This document shows positions 1-10,200 of a DNA stretch of 64,000 nt, piece after piece. Positions within the stretch are counted from its first letter, which is position 1. Every line of letters begins with the position of its first letter. The DNA lies in the IMG/VR virus record IMGVR_UViG_3300027754_000047, positions 1 through 64,000 of that record; one strand, 5' to 3'. The DNA is from a virus. The notes under the pieces were generated by a model. That model saw only the letters and a program-made list of their open reading frames with translations. It did no database searches and was not told the origin of the DNA. Both the position numbers and the translations under genes were made by a program.

Positions 1-3000
1 TGCTACTTGACCTTTGAGGTCTCCGTTTTGATCTATAATAATCTGCAAATAATCGGGGTCAAAAGCTGCAACTTGTCGAGCTGAGGGAGTAGTTTCTGTG
101 TCTCCATAAGTTTGGCTAGAGCCGTTGGCGCCAGTAGATACTCGAACATCCGCTGCAACTAACGTAGAATTGCGAATAGCTGTTAGCGAGAACTCCCCGA
201 TAAGTACGTTTCTATCTCCTGCAGTAGAAAGCAAGGCTTGACGAGATTCTCCTTGGTCATCGCTACCTTGCTCTCCCTGCGGCAACGAATCAATCATTAC
301 GTTAGGTCGAGTTATTACTAGGTTTGCCGTACTTTGATTCCAAGCAAAATACTTACTGTCTTGTAGCACAGTTACTGTAGCGTTAGTTGAAAACTGGCCT
401 GCAGGAGTAGCAGCTACTTGTTGCGCAAACCATCTATACGAACTATCTATAATGAACGCATCATCTGCAGTATTAGCGCCTAGTACTGGAATTTCTATAA
501 ATACATTACGCCCAACGGTAGCCCTATACGAAGCAATTCTAATTCTTAATTTGAGTCGGCCGGATAATGAGCTGGGCGCTAAAACTTCAGAATTAGCGTT
601 AATAAGCTGTACAGCAAAGTTACCCGTACCGACAATAAACGCAGCACTAGCTACAGTGTAGATTCCCGCTAAAGGCGCATAATTAGTACTAAAGGTGTGT
701 TTAACTCCACTCTTTATAGGAATGAAAGAAAACATTGCATCCGAGGAATGAACGTGCTGCGTGGTTGCAGTAGCCTGGCGGCCTACAATAGCTGCGTTAA
801 AACCAAATTCTGCATTGCTACTCGCCCTTGCTGCATATTCTGCGTCGTCTATGACAGCTAAGTGGTTACTGCTGTAGATGGGGCTTAAGCCAACCTCATT
901 AGTATGGCTTACGCTAGATTCTATTCGAGCTCGAGTTGGTCTCGTTGTATTTAACTTAGGATAGTTGAAGTCCGTGGCTACCGAGATTGGTACTGTAGTA
1001 GCTAAGGCTTGGTTGTAGTTATGGCGAACCAAAGTACTAGCAATCATTAAACGTTTATTAGGACTACTGGTACTAAGCGTACGACTGTCAGCAACAGTAG
1101 CTCCAGTAGCTAAATCGTAAGTGCCGGTAGCACTCATGCGGCTTACAAATGTATTGTTGTTCGGAGGAAAATCTGTACCACTGTTGGACTCGTAGTTAGT
1201 GGTAAATTTAGTTACGTCGGCTCCTATTGCTTTATAGCCCGAAGTAGATTTAACTACACTTGAGGTATTTAAATTAGAAGCCCTGAATAGCAACACAATA
1301 CTAGGAGAGGAAACAGTATTGTCAGGGTAATAATCGCCGTTTATTAAACCTAGAGTTGAGTGTAAGCGAGCACTCAGTTGCGCAGTGTTTGTGCTTCCAG
1401 GGTTTACTACCACTACAGTAGCACCAAAAACATTATGGCTGTAGTAGACTGGAGTATCTGCAATACTAGGGGTGCTACTAGATGACGCAATAGGAACAGG
1501 ATATCTAACCTGCTCTTGCAATTTAATTGGATAAGTTACGTCTTGCAAGCCCGAGAACATAAACGCACGAGCAGAATGGCATAACGCTGTTATTGTTGCT
1601 ACGCCTAATGTTACTACTGAGATGTGGCCAGGATCAAATCCATTACTGCTTGGTACGTTGGCCTTAAGCTCAACGATAGGGGGAATGCCTAAGATTAAGG
1701 GAGTTAACTTAAGAATGCCAGAGCTTGTAGCGCCTACGCAACTAACTTCGACTAACGCAGTAGTAGCTAATTCAAACTTAAGGCCGAGGATTGCTGCTGG
1801 AGCATCTAAAAGCCCAGTAACAAACACCGGAGTAGCTGAGTTGGTTAGTGTAAACTTAATGCCTAAATTTGCTGCTTGGCTAGTTGATTTAGCAGCCAAC
1901 TCAGCAGCCACTAAGCCTAGATTTAAGTTACTGGTTTTGTGGTTTAGCTTAGGCGTAATAACCTCATTGGTTATTGTAAACTTAATGCCTAAATTAACAG
2001 ACCCTGTTGCGGCTGTTAAGGGGTACCAAGCAGCAGTTTCCAGAGCTACTGGTGCCGGATGGATTACTATTAAGTTTGGATTTGTTAAATCACGATAGCT
2101 AACAAGCGCCAGCGTAATACTATTACTAGGCACCTTAAGCGTTTGCAGTACCACAAAGCCGGCTGCTGGATCCAGATTACTAGAGCTTACTGTTGGTACG
2201 TTGCTTACTGCTTGTACGCTGACGGCTACTAGTTCTTTAGTTACTAAAGCAGGCTGACCAGTTACCGCTACTGCTGCTATAGTTACGCTGCCTGCACTAG
2301 CCAGTAACAACGGGGTTAAAGCTAAGCCTACAAGCTTAACATCTAATTTAGGTGTATTTGACGTTACATTGCCTAGCGGTACAGGCCTAAGTAATGTAGG
2401 GGCACCGATTACAGCCTGTAATACCGGAGTAGGAATATTGATGAACTCAAACTTAAGCCCTAAATTGCTGCCAGCTAAAAAACAAACTGGAGCAGCGGTT
2501 ACGGCTGTTAATTCCTTAGTGCCTAAATCAGGAATACTACTAAGTAACTTAGCTTGTAATACTTGAGCAGCTGCTTCAAATTTAACTGCTAACGGCTTAA
2601 CTGAGGTAACTAAGCCCAGTAAAGAAAGGGGAACTGCTGCAAAATCCTTTGTTTGCAGTTCGGGTTTGCTTAGCTGAATTGCAGCTACTAAAGTTGGAGG
2701 GCTAACTAAAGCTAACGGAATGCAAGGTAAGTTTGGTGTGTTACTAACAGCCTTAGGTACTAAGGTTACTGCTGTTAATTCCTTAGTGCCTAAATCAAAT
2801 TTGCTTAGCTGAATTGCAGCTACTAAAGTTGGAGGGCTAACTAAAGCTAACGGAATGCAAGGTAAGTTTGGCGTGTTACTAACAGCCTTAGCTACTAAGG
2901 GTACTGCTGTTAATTCCTTTGTTTGCAGGTCAGCAGTGCTTACTGAGCCAAGTAATAAAAGCGGAGAGCTAACTAAAGCTAACGGAATGCAAGGTAAGTT

Positions 3001-4272
3001 TGGTGTGTTACTAACAGCCTTAGCTACTAAGGGTACTGCTGTTAATTCCTTAGTGCCTAAATCAGGTTTGCTTAGCTGAATTGCAGCTACTAAAGTTGGA
3101 GGGCTAACTAAAGCTAACGGAATGCAAGGTAAGTTTGGTGTGTTACTAACAGCCTTAGGTACTAAGGTTACTGCTACAAAATCCTTTGTTTGCAGTTCGG
3201 GTTTGCTTAGCTGAATTGAGGCTACTAAAAGCGGAGGGCTAACTAAAGCTAACGGAATGCAAGGTAAGTTTGGTGTGTTACTAACAGCCTTAGGTACTAA
3301 GGGTACGGCTGTTAATTCCTTAGTGCCTAAATCAGGAATACTACTAAGTAACTTAGCTTGTAATACTTGAGCAGCTGCTTCAAATTTAACTGCTAACGGC
3401 TTAACTGAGGTAACTAAGCCCAACATAGAAACCGAAACTGCTGCAAAACCCTTTGTTTGCAGTTCAGCAGTGCTTACTGAGCCAAGTAATAAAAGCGGAG
3501 GACTACTTAAAGCTAACGGAATGCAAGGTAAGTTTGGCGTGTTACTAATAGACTTAGCTACTAAGGGTACTGCTGTTAATTCCTTAGTGCCTAAATCAGG
3601 AGTGCTACTAAGTAACTTAGCTTGTAATACTTGAGCAGCTGCTTCAAATTTAACTGTTAATGGCTTAACTGAGGTAACGGAGCCCAGTAAAGAAAGGGGT
3701 ACTGCTACAAAATCCTTTGTTTGCAGTTCAGCAGGGCTTACTAAGCCAAGTACTAAAAGCGGAGGGCTACTTAAAGCTAACGGAATGCAAGGTAAGTTTG
3801 GCGTGTTACTAACAGCCTTAGGTACTAAAGTTACAGTAGTTCCTAATGGCCTAGGCACCAAGAGTGTAATAGAGTTAGTACTAGCGATAGCCGCTACCGC
3901 TACTGCCTGAAACTCCTTGGTAAACAGATTAGGGTCAGGAGAGTTGACAATAGCTTTATGGAGATTGTTTACTGAGCCAAGTACTAATGGAGTTAACTTT
4001 AGGTTAACTACAGCTGTAGTCGTGGACTTAGTTACTACTGCAGGAATACCAGACCACCCAACCAGAAACCCGTTGGTTGTAGTATTAACGGATAAAGTGG
4101 TGCCTACAGCTTCTGCTAAGCTTAGCCTTAATGGGGCTAAGAAGAATTTACCGTCTACAACCGTAGTAACGGCTTTTGGCGCTGCGCTAACAGGCAGCGT
4201 AAGCAGCGGGATAATAAGCTCGCCTGTACTGACTGCCGATACAATTACTGGACACGTATTAAGATTAGGCAT
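1..4272 (-). CDS. Giant repeat-rich virion/tail-like protein, C-terminus beyond the window
   Basis: This frame is open from an ATG at 4270-4272 to the left edge, giving at least 1424 codons with no stop. The protein is rich in Thr, Ser, Asn, Leu and Val and has no enzymatic motif. Its N-terminal half is built from repeated short strands with signatures such as LGTKEL, LVPKAV, NTPNLPCIPLAL and NLGLKF. The later part (towards the window edge) is non-repetitive and Asn/Ser/Thr-rich, like phage fibres. It follows the 2177-residue gene in the same frame, separated only by TAA-GCC-ATG, and the start has no clear Shine-Dalgarno sequence. It may therefore be made by re-initiation, by readthrough, or be the broken half of one larger gene. 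A tail fibre, adhesin or other surface role is inferred from composition and position. Confidence 0.75.
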   Translation of the reverse strand, partial: MPNLNTCPVIVSAVSTGELIIPLLTLPVSAAPKAVTTVVDGKFFLAPLRLSLAEAVGTTLSVNTTTNGFLVGWSGIPAVVTKSTTTAVVNLKLTPLVLGSVNNLHKAIVNSPDPNLFTKEFQAVAVAAIASTNSITLLVPRPLGTTVTLVPKAVSNTPNLPCIPLALSSPPLLVLGLVSPAELQTKDFVAVPLSLLGSVTSVKPLTVKFEAAAQVLQAKLLSSTPDLGTKELTAVPLVAKSISNTPNLPCIPLALSSPPLLLLGSVSTAELQTKGFAAVSVSMLGLVTSVKPLAVKFEAAAQVLQAKLLSSIPDLGTKELTAVPLVPKAVSNTPNLPCIPLALVSPPLLVASIQLSKPELQTKDFVAVTLVPKAVSNTPNLPCIPLALVSPPTLVAAIQLSKPDLGTKELTAVPLVAKAVSNTPNLPCIPLALVSSPLLLLGSVSTADLQTKELTAVPLVAKAVSNTPNLPCIPLALVSPPTLVAAIQLSKFDLGTKELTAVTLVPKAVSNTPNLPCIPLALVSPPTLVAAIQLSKPELQTKDFAAVPLSLLGLVTSVKPLAVKFEAAAQVLQAKLLSSIPDLGTKELTAVTAAPVCFLAGSNLGLKFEFINIPTPVLQAVIGAPTLLRPVPLGNVTSNTPKLDVKLVGLALTPLLLASAGSVTIAAVAVTGQPALVTKELVAVSVQAVSNVPTVSSSNLDPAAGFVVLQTLKVPSNSITLALVSYRDLTNPNLIVIHPAPVALETAAWYPLTAATGSVNLGIKFTITNEVITPKLNHKTSNLNLGLVAAELAAKSTSQAANLGIKFTLTNSATPVFVTGLLDAPAAILGLKFELATTALVEVSCVGATSSGILKLTPLILGIPPIVELKANVPSSNGFDPGHISVVTLGVATITALCHSARAFMFSGLQDVTYPIKLQEQVRYPVPIASSSSTPSIADTPVYYSHNVFGATVVVVNPGSTNTAQLSARLHSTLGLINGDYYPDNTVSSPSIVLLFRASNLNTSSVVKSTSGYKAIGADVTKFTTNYESNSGTDFPPNNNTFVSRMSATGTYDLATGATVADSRTLSTSSPNKRLMIASTLVRHNYNQALATTVPISVATDFNYPKLNTTRPTRARIESSVSHTNEVGLSPIYSSNHLAVIDDAEYAARASSNAEFGFNAAIVGRQATATTQHVHSSDAMFSFIPIKSGVKHTFSTNYAPLAGIYTVASAAFIVGTGNFAVQLINANSEVLAPSSLSGRLKLRIRIASYRATVGRNVFIEIPVLGANTADDAFIIDSSYRWFAQQVAATPAGQFSTNATVTVLQDSKYFAWNQSTANLVITRPNVMIDSLPQGEQGSDDQGESRQALLSTAGDRNVLIGEFSLTAIRNSTLVAADVRVSTGANGSSQTYGDTETTPSARQVAAFDPDYLQIIIDQNGDLKGQVA
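2450..3850 (-). repeat. In-frame tandem repeats of 132/135 bp inside the giant gene
   Basis: The string GCTAACGGAATGCAAGG recurs at 2711, 2846, 2978, 3113, 3248, 3512 and 3776. Spacings are 135, 132, 135, 135, 264 and 264 bp. All are multiples of three, so the repeats encode 44-45-residue units, and the two long spacings hold a second unit type (with KPLTVKFEAAAQVLQAKLL-like sequence). Units carry SPPTLVAAIQLSKPDLGTKEL or close variants. Near identity at the DNA level implies recent expansion or homogenisation by recombination. This is protein-coding and not a CRISPR array. Confidence 0.9.
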
Positions 4273-4275
4273 GGC

Positions 4276-7200
4276 TTAAGTGTTGCAAATAAATAATGCG
4301 AATTTTAAGCCTAAGTTAGGCGCAATGGTAATTAGCTTTAAATCACAAGCAGGGGAATTTACTTTTAATTCTTTAGTAATTAAATTAGGAGTAGTCGTAA
4401 GTAGAGTGCCGTTAGGTTGACCTGGAAAACGCAGCATTTCGAATTTCAGTCCTAAATAAGTAGGCAGCGAGTTGGTAGCTAACTTAGCCGGAATAATCGG
4501 CGGAGCGGTTGGAGCCCCTAAGTCTATGATTGCGGTGTTAATTATAAAAGCAGCAGGCGGGAAGGAGTATAACGTAGGCGCCAGCATTGTACCAGTAACT
4601 ATGTCATTAAGTATGGGCCTGTTGCGCACCAAACTAAATACTGATTTAAAATTAGCAGTTAGATCTCCTAAGATCTTAATGGCAGGATTACCTATAGGCT
4701 CAAAAGTGGGCAGGACATTCAGTATGTTAGCTACTATTTCTGGGTTACCACTGGGGCCGTATTTACGAGTACCGCAAATAAATCGACTATCTGCAGGATA
4801 GCTAACAGGCTGCTGCCGGCCGGCTAGGCCGCTGGTACCGAGATTGAAATCGTCTAGCGTAGAATCCAGCAAGCAAGGGCAACTTTTTTCTAGTTGTAAG
4901 TCCGAGGCGTTGGTTGAGACGCCTGTAAAGGCAAAATAGTCCGCTTGGTAACTAGGGCCGTCCACACCTGCACCAGTCCAGATGCCTGCCTTACGGCGAC
5001 CATAAACCACCATAGGGTATGGGCCATCATCCACCTCAACTACCAACTCTACGTCAAGGGTTAGGTTAACGTAATTGGGGGGTGAAGGCGCGGTGCCGTC
5101 GGTAATTACCACGGTTATTGGAGTTTGGTTAAACTTAAGTAAAGCTGCCGCCGTCGATGCATCTCGGTAACTCCAAGTGTTAAAAATGCTGTTAGTAGTG
5201 GTAGTAATAATAGTGCTACACGCCGGGTAACACCCCGTACGGCTATTAGCAGCAGTAATAGTCGTGCTTGTTGGAGGTATAGGGTAAAGAAAATTCCCAC
5301 TGTAAGCGGCAGTATCTACAGGCAGGCTTCCTACCGGTACCGGCATTAGGCCTGCTTCAGTGTAGGTTTCCTTAGTACCAATATAAGTGTAGGCAGTATT
5401 TGGATTAAATCGATCAGAAAAAACAAAGGTAGAAGTCGTTACCGTTGGGTCGTGCAGATTGGTGCCTTTTATTAAAGTAGCGGCTCCCGCCGTCCGTTGT
5501 AATAAATAAGCGACAAGCCAATTGTTCTGCTGGTATTGTATGTTGACTTGCCAATTGTTGAAGTTTACAGGCACGGTATCTGCATTGGCAGCACTGGCTG
5601 TAAAGGTTAATCTGACGTCTAGGCCTCTAATTCTATTTGCAAACTTAGTTGTAGGTACCACAAAGTTAAAGGTTTTAGCATTGCTAGTAGTAAAATTTAA
5701 GGGTGTATTACCCTCTGTAGAGCTGAAGCTGTGAATCTTTATGGGATCTGTAACTGCAGTGTAAGAAGCGCCACAATAAACCTTGGCGGACTTACTGAAG
5801 ATTCTAGGCACTATTGGAGTTAAGGTGCCGTCTTTTAAAATACGTTCTGGGCCTGCTGTTTGGCCTTCGCAACCGTAACCTGTAATCGCTAGTTTATTTA
5901 CCCGGCGGCGATCAAATCTAAATCCAGCGTTAGGGGTATCAAAGTAATTAACGTAATTAGCGCTGGTGGTTAAATGGCCGTCGATTGCTACTTGGTTGTA
6001 GTCGGTTATTGATGAGTTAAACAACACGGCAGTAGTCGTAGCTCCTGCGTCATAATCCGTGATGTAATCGTAATTGTTTTGAATTTCTAAGCTTAACGGC
6101 CCGTGGTATTCTTGTAAATGATTAATACGCTGATTAGCGTTCGTAGCTTCAGCCGCTGTGGTGCAACACTTCTTAAGCTCAGCAGCTACAGTATCAAAGT
6201 TAGTCCAAGGCATTCCGTAAGCTTGGGGAATCTTTGCAAAGGCTGTACCGTTTAAAACAGGGCTGCCTGTTAGGCTGGTTACTACCGTAGCGGGATACGT
6301 AGCTGGGTTAAAGCTAAACTTAGCTTGTAAGGCTTCTATAAGGTGCGAGCCTAAAGGTAGGCCTGGATTTGAGTAAACTAAAGGCTGTGCGTCTACGTCT
6401 GCTTCCACATTTGCTAAGTCACTGTGCATTAACCAACGGTAATCGCCGTAGTAGTTTACTGGAGCGGTTTGGCCGGCTATGTTACTTAAGCCTACGTAAG
6501 CTTCGGCTGGAGCAGCATCAGCAGCAGTAGCGTAGCCAGCAGGATTGCCTGTTACAGAGTTGTCGTAGCGAGTAATGGCGTGAGTATCTAAGTACCACAT
6601 GCCGTAAGCAGCACTGGCTAAGGCACTACCCCCCCAAGGAGTCGCGCCTGCACCGCCGCCTGCACCGCCGCCGCCGGATCCTAGGTTGTAGCCTCCGCTT
6701 AATAAACTAGTGCCATATTCTCGGCCGTCTCCTGCACCCCAAGCAACCAACACAGGTTGGTGGCTTTTCTTGGTGCTATGTAAGATGGAGCTTGGAACAG
6801 TAGGTCCAGTTATCGTGGTTGACAGTATTGACCCTAAGGCTGAGGCTATATCGGGTACTCCAGCTAAAGTATTTAAACTTTTAGCTATAGGCCAATCGCC
6901 AGTGGTGGCGGCCACAATATGCCCTAGCCCTGTTTTGAATCCGCTAAAAGGCAGCGTAGGTAATAAGCTTAAGTCTAAACTAGGATTAGAATTATTGTTA
7001 GCATATATACCATTTCCATCGATGGCTGGGACTATGGCCTTCCAAGCTACTGGGCGGTTGTCTGCGTTTACTACCACTACTGTACCAGACGAGCTTACAT
7101 GCAAACTACTCGGCACTACGTAATTAATAGCAACCGCAGTCGGAGTAGGAGTTCCTAGAGCTGCTGTAGCGCCGGTAGTGTCGTTAATCTTCCCATAATA

Positions 7201-10200
7201 GTATGAGCGGGTTTTAACCTTTAATGCGGTGTTACCTGCATACAGGTAGTCGGTACTATTGTCGTTAGTTTGCCTATTTCTACGAATAAAGCGAAAACCA
7301 GAATAAGGATTAAATACTTCTGGAAACCAGTTAATGTCGGACCCGGTAAAGAAAACCGATGCTTCAAAGTCAAAGGTACTGGCAGCTACTCCGTTAATTT
7401 GGAGATCAGCTACGTCACTAGGAGCCGGTTTTGATAGGTAGTAAGACTTTTGTAAATTCTTGATATAACCGATGTAACCTGTAAAGTCGGAACCCGGAGC
7501 TACATCTTTAACCTTAAACTTACTGATGCTTATAGGGCTGCCAGTCGGGTAACAGCAAATAGGATCGAAATTAACGTCGTAGTTATCGTCGTTATCATTG
7601 ACGGATGTTATGCCTATTATTTCATTGGTCGGAGTAAAGAATCCTCTATTTAACAAACTAAAGGCTCTAGGAGTGCCAACACCTTCGTCAAGTGGAAATC
7701 CTATTGTAGCATCAAACATACCCACTAGTGCAGCTCTGCTACCTGTACCTGCTATCTGCATGCAAGGATTGTCTGCAGCATTAAAACCAGTAGTGCCACT
7801 ATGCCCTAAGCCGGTAGGGCCGGTAACAGTTGCCATTCCGCCGAAAAGATTGGCCAACATAGTAGGACTGGCTCGGCCCCAACTAACTACTCGCCCACTA
7901 GCTGAAACTTTCTGAATTGTAGTATAAGCATCGCCTCCAAGATCTGCTCGAACCCTGCTCATTGAATGCACTATTCCGTGCGTAGTGTAAGGCCCACAAA
8001 CTACTTTCTTAAAAGTTAAGTCTTGAAATGGGCGGTGGTTAGCGGTAGTCGCACCACCTTTGAAACGAGCCAACTGGACTTGCCAAGGATCTGTTGCTTC
8101 AGACGTTACCTCAGGCTCGGCAGGTAAGTGGTACTGATCCATACTCTGGCAGTGATGGGGATACGTAGGCAAGGATGGCTGATATTCGGTGTAACTAGTA
8201 CCCCACATAGGCCCAAGCTCGGTAGCGACTACGGAAGGGTCAGAGGATAAAGAATTCGGGTCGTAATTACGGTAGAGTCTACCTGCGTTTCCATAGACTC
8301 TACCTGCACCCACACACTGAATCTTTAACTTGCTATCTATCATGGCTGTGTGGAAGGCTCCTGCTGCTATGGTGCCCTTTAAAACCTTACCTGTAGGGTT
8401 GCTTAGGCCAAAACCCGCAGCAGTAACTTGCCCTACCGTTACGCCGGCGTGGTTCGTAACATTAGTAACGCTAACGCTACTGTACTCGTTACCGGACTCG
8501 TATATAGTGTCGCTGCTAGCATTCAATACTCCAGGTGGATTGTCCTCAGGCAGTGCTAGCATATTGTTAGTGCCAGCCTTAAATACGGATTGGCCGAAGT
8601 GAACGCTACGGCTAGCAACTCGTGCAGTTTGATCTGAGGCCGGAATAGGAGAGCTGCCTGCTGGCATTACGTAGCCGTTAGTAGAGCCTGCAATGGCGGA
8701 GTTGCCTGCGCCCCACACGTATATAGCTCCAGCTTGAGTACGAGCTACGCAATGGTAACCTCCTAAGGCCAGTTCGACTACCGGATCTGTTGGGGTAGTT
8801 GTATCAATTGCACCAGCAGAATTTACTAGGTTAATTGCTGCGGGTACTTCACATTGGTTATATTGATTGTTGCCCCAGCAATAAACTCGCCCATTAGCGG
8901 TTACTACTCCTACGTGGCCAGGTAAATTCAGGTAGCTGACGTGGGCTGCGTAACGCTCAGTTGACGTACGGGGATTAAAGCTATAGGGGTAAGAGCCAGC
9001 ACTAAAAACTGTGGTGACTCCTACCGTACCAATACTAGGGTCATCTACATAGCTTCGAGCTACATACTCCATTAGCTCTTCATCTAGGCCTGGAATCACG
9101 TAGCCTGGCAAGCCTTGAGCTTGAACCTGCGGGCCTACAGCAGCAGCTACGTCTACTATTCCTGCACCAGTAGTACTTAAGTAGTCCGTAAGCTTTACTG
9201 GCGGAATGCATTGCCCCCAACGGTTACTGCCCCATACGGCTACAGTATTATCGTGTACAGCTATTCCGTTGTAGGTACCTACTGCTATAAGATGGCCTCC
9301 TCCGCCGTGAAGATGGCTATCGAGCGCTAGCGAATTTGGGATGTTGTTTATTTTGTATAGGCTGTCTGCTGTAGCGCTTTTAGGGTCAACTCCTAAGCCC
9401 ATGTTCCAGGCACTGCGCCAATCTACACTACGAGGCGGAGCATGAATAAGCTTACTCGGAACTTGATGCTCCGCAGGAATAAGGTCTCCATGGTAAGCGC
9501 TAAACATATACTGTAAGCGGCGGGAAACACTTTCCAACAATACATAGCCGTACTGAGTAGCCTTTATATCTTCATAAGCAAGCCAACGTTCAGAATCTAG
9601 TGGGTAGGTGCTAGACCATAAAGCCTTAGTTTGAATAGCATTGCCAGCAGGCCGAGAAGTCTCAGAAGTAAGATTTGGGTAATAGCCTAGCGGCGGACGT
9701 ATTACCGGAGTGACTGCGTTACTTGGAGTACTTTCAGTAATCCTAAACCTAAAGTAATCGCCTAGATCTGGTACGTAGGCGTTTGCTGCGGTAAGTACTC
9801 CGCCTAAGATTTTGTCTTGGTTGTTTAAGGCTAGGTAGGTAACTAGCGGATTGCCCAATGAGGTTTTAGTTGCGTAGGTGGCAAAACACTTAATACTAGC
9901 TGTATTAGCTGTTATAGCTCCTACTGCAGTATCTCCTAGTACGTACACTTCTGGACAAGTAGGACTCTGAGTGAAACCGGGTAGCAGTCTATTTACCGTC
10001 GTATGCCTACCTAACGAGATACTGGTAAGTGGTAAATCTCTACCTAAAGGTACACCCACAGCTGAGCAACTGTTAGCGCTAGTAAAGTTTTTAATCGCAG
10101 ACCCTAGAACCCCATTAAGCTCAGTAAATACAGGGGTTAAGGTTAAGCTTACGTTAAAGGCGGGATTGATAGCCCCTGCTGCAGTATTGAGGGCTAGTTC

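Noticed and set aside
2700-3850. CRISPR-like appearance of regularly spaced repeats
   Set aside because: The repeats lie wholly in an open frame with spacings divisible by three and encode homologous peptides; no spacer-like unique sequence of constant size is present.
4276-4278. Alternative genetic code with TAA reassigned
   Set aside because: TAA ends many other genes here with normal overlaps, so a genome-wide reassignment is untenable; only local readthrough remains possible.
6820-6840. Promoter at TTGACAGTATTGACC inside the 2177-aa gene
   Set aside because: No CTAAAATAG or TATATA block follows, and it lies on the opposite strand within a coding sequence.
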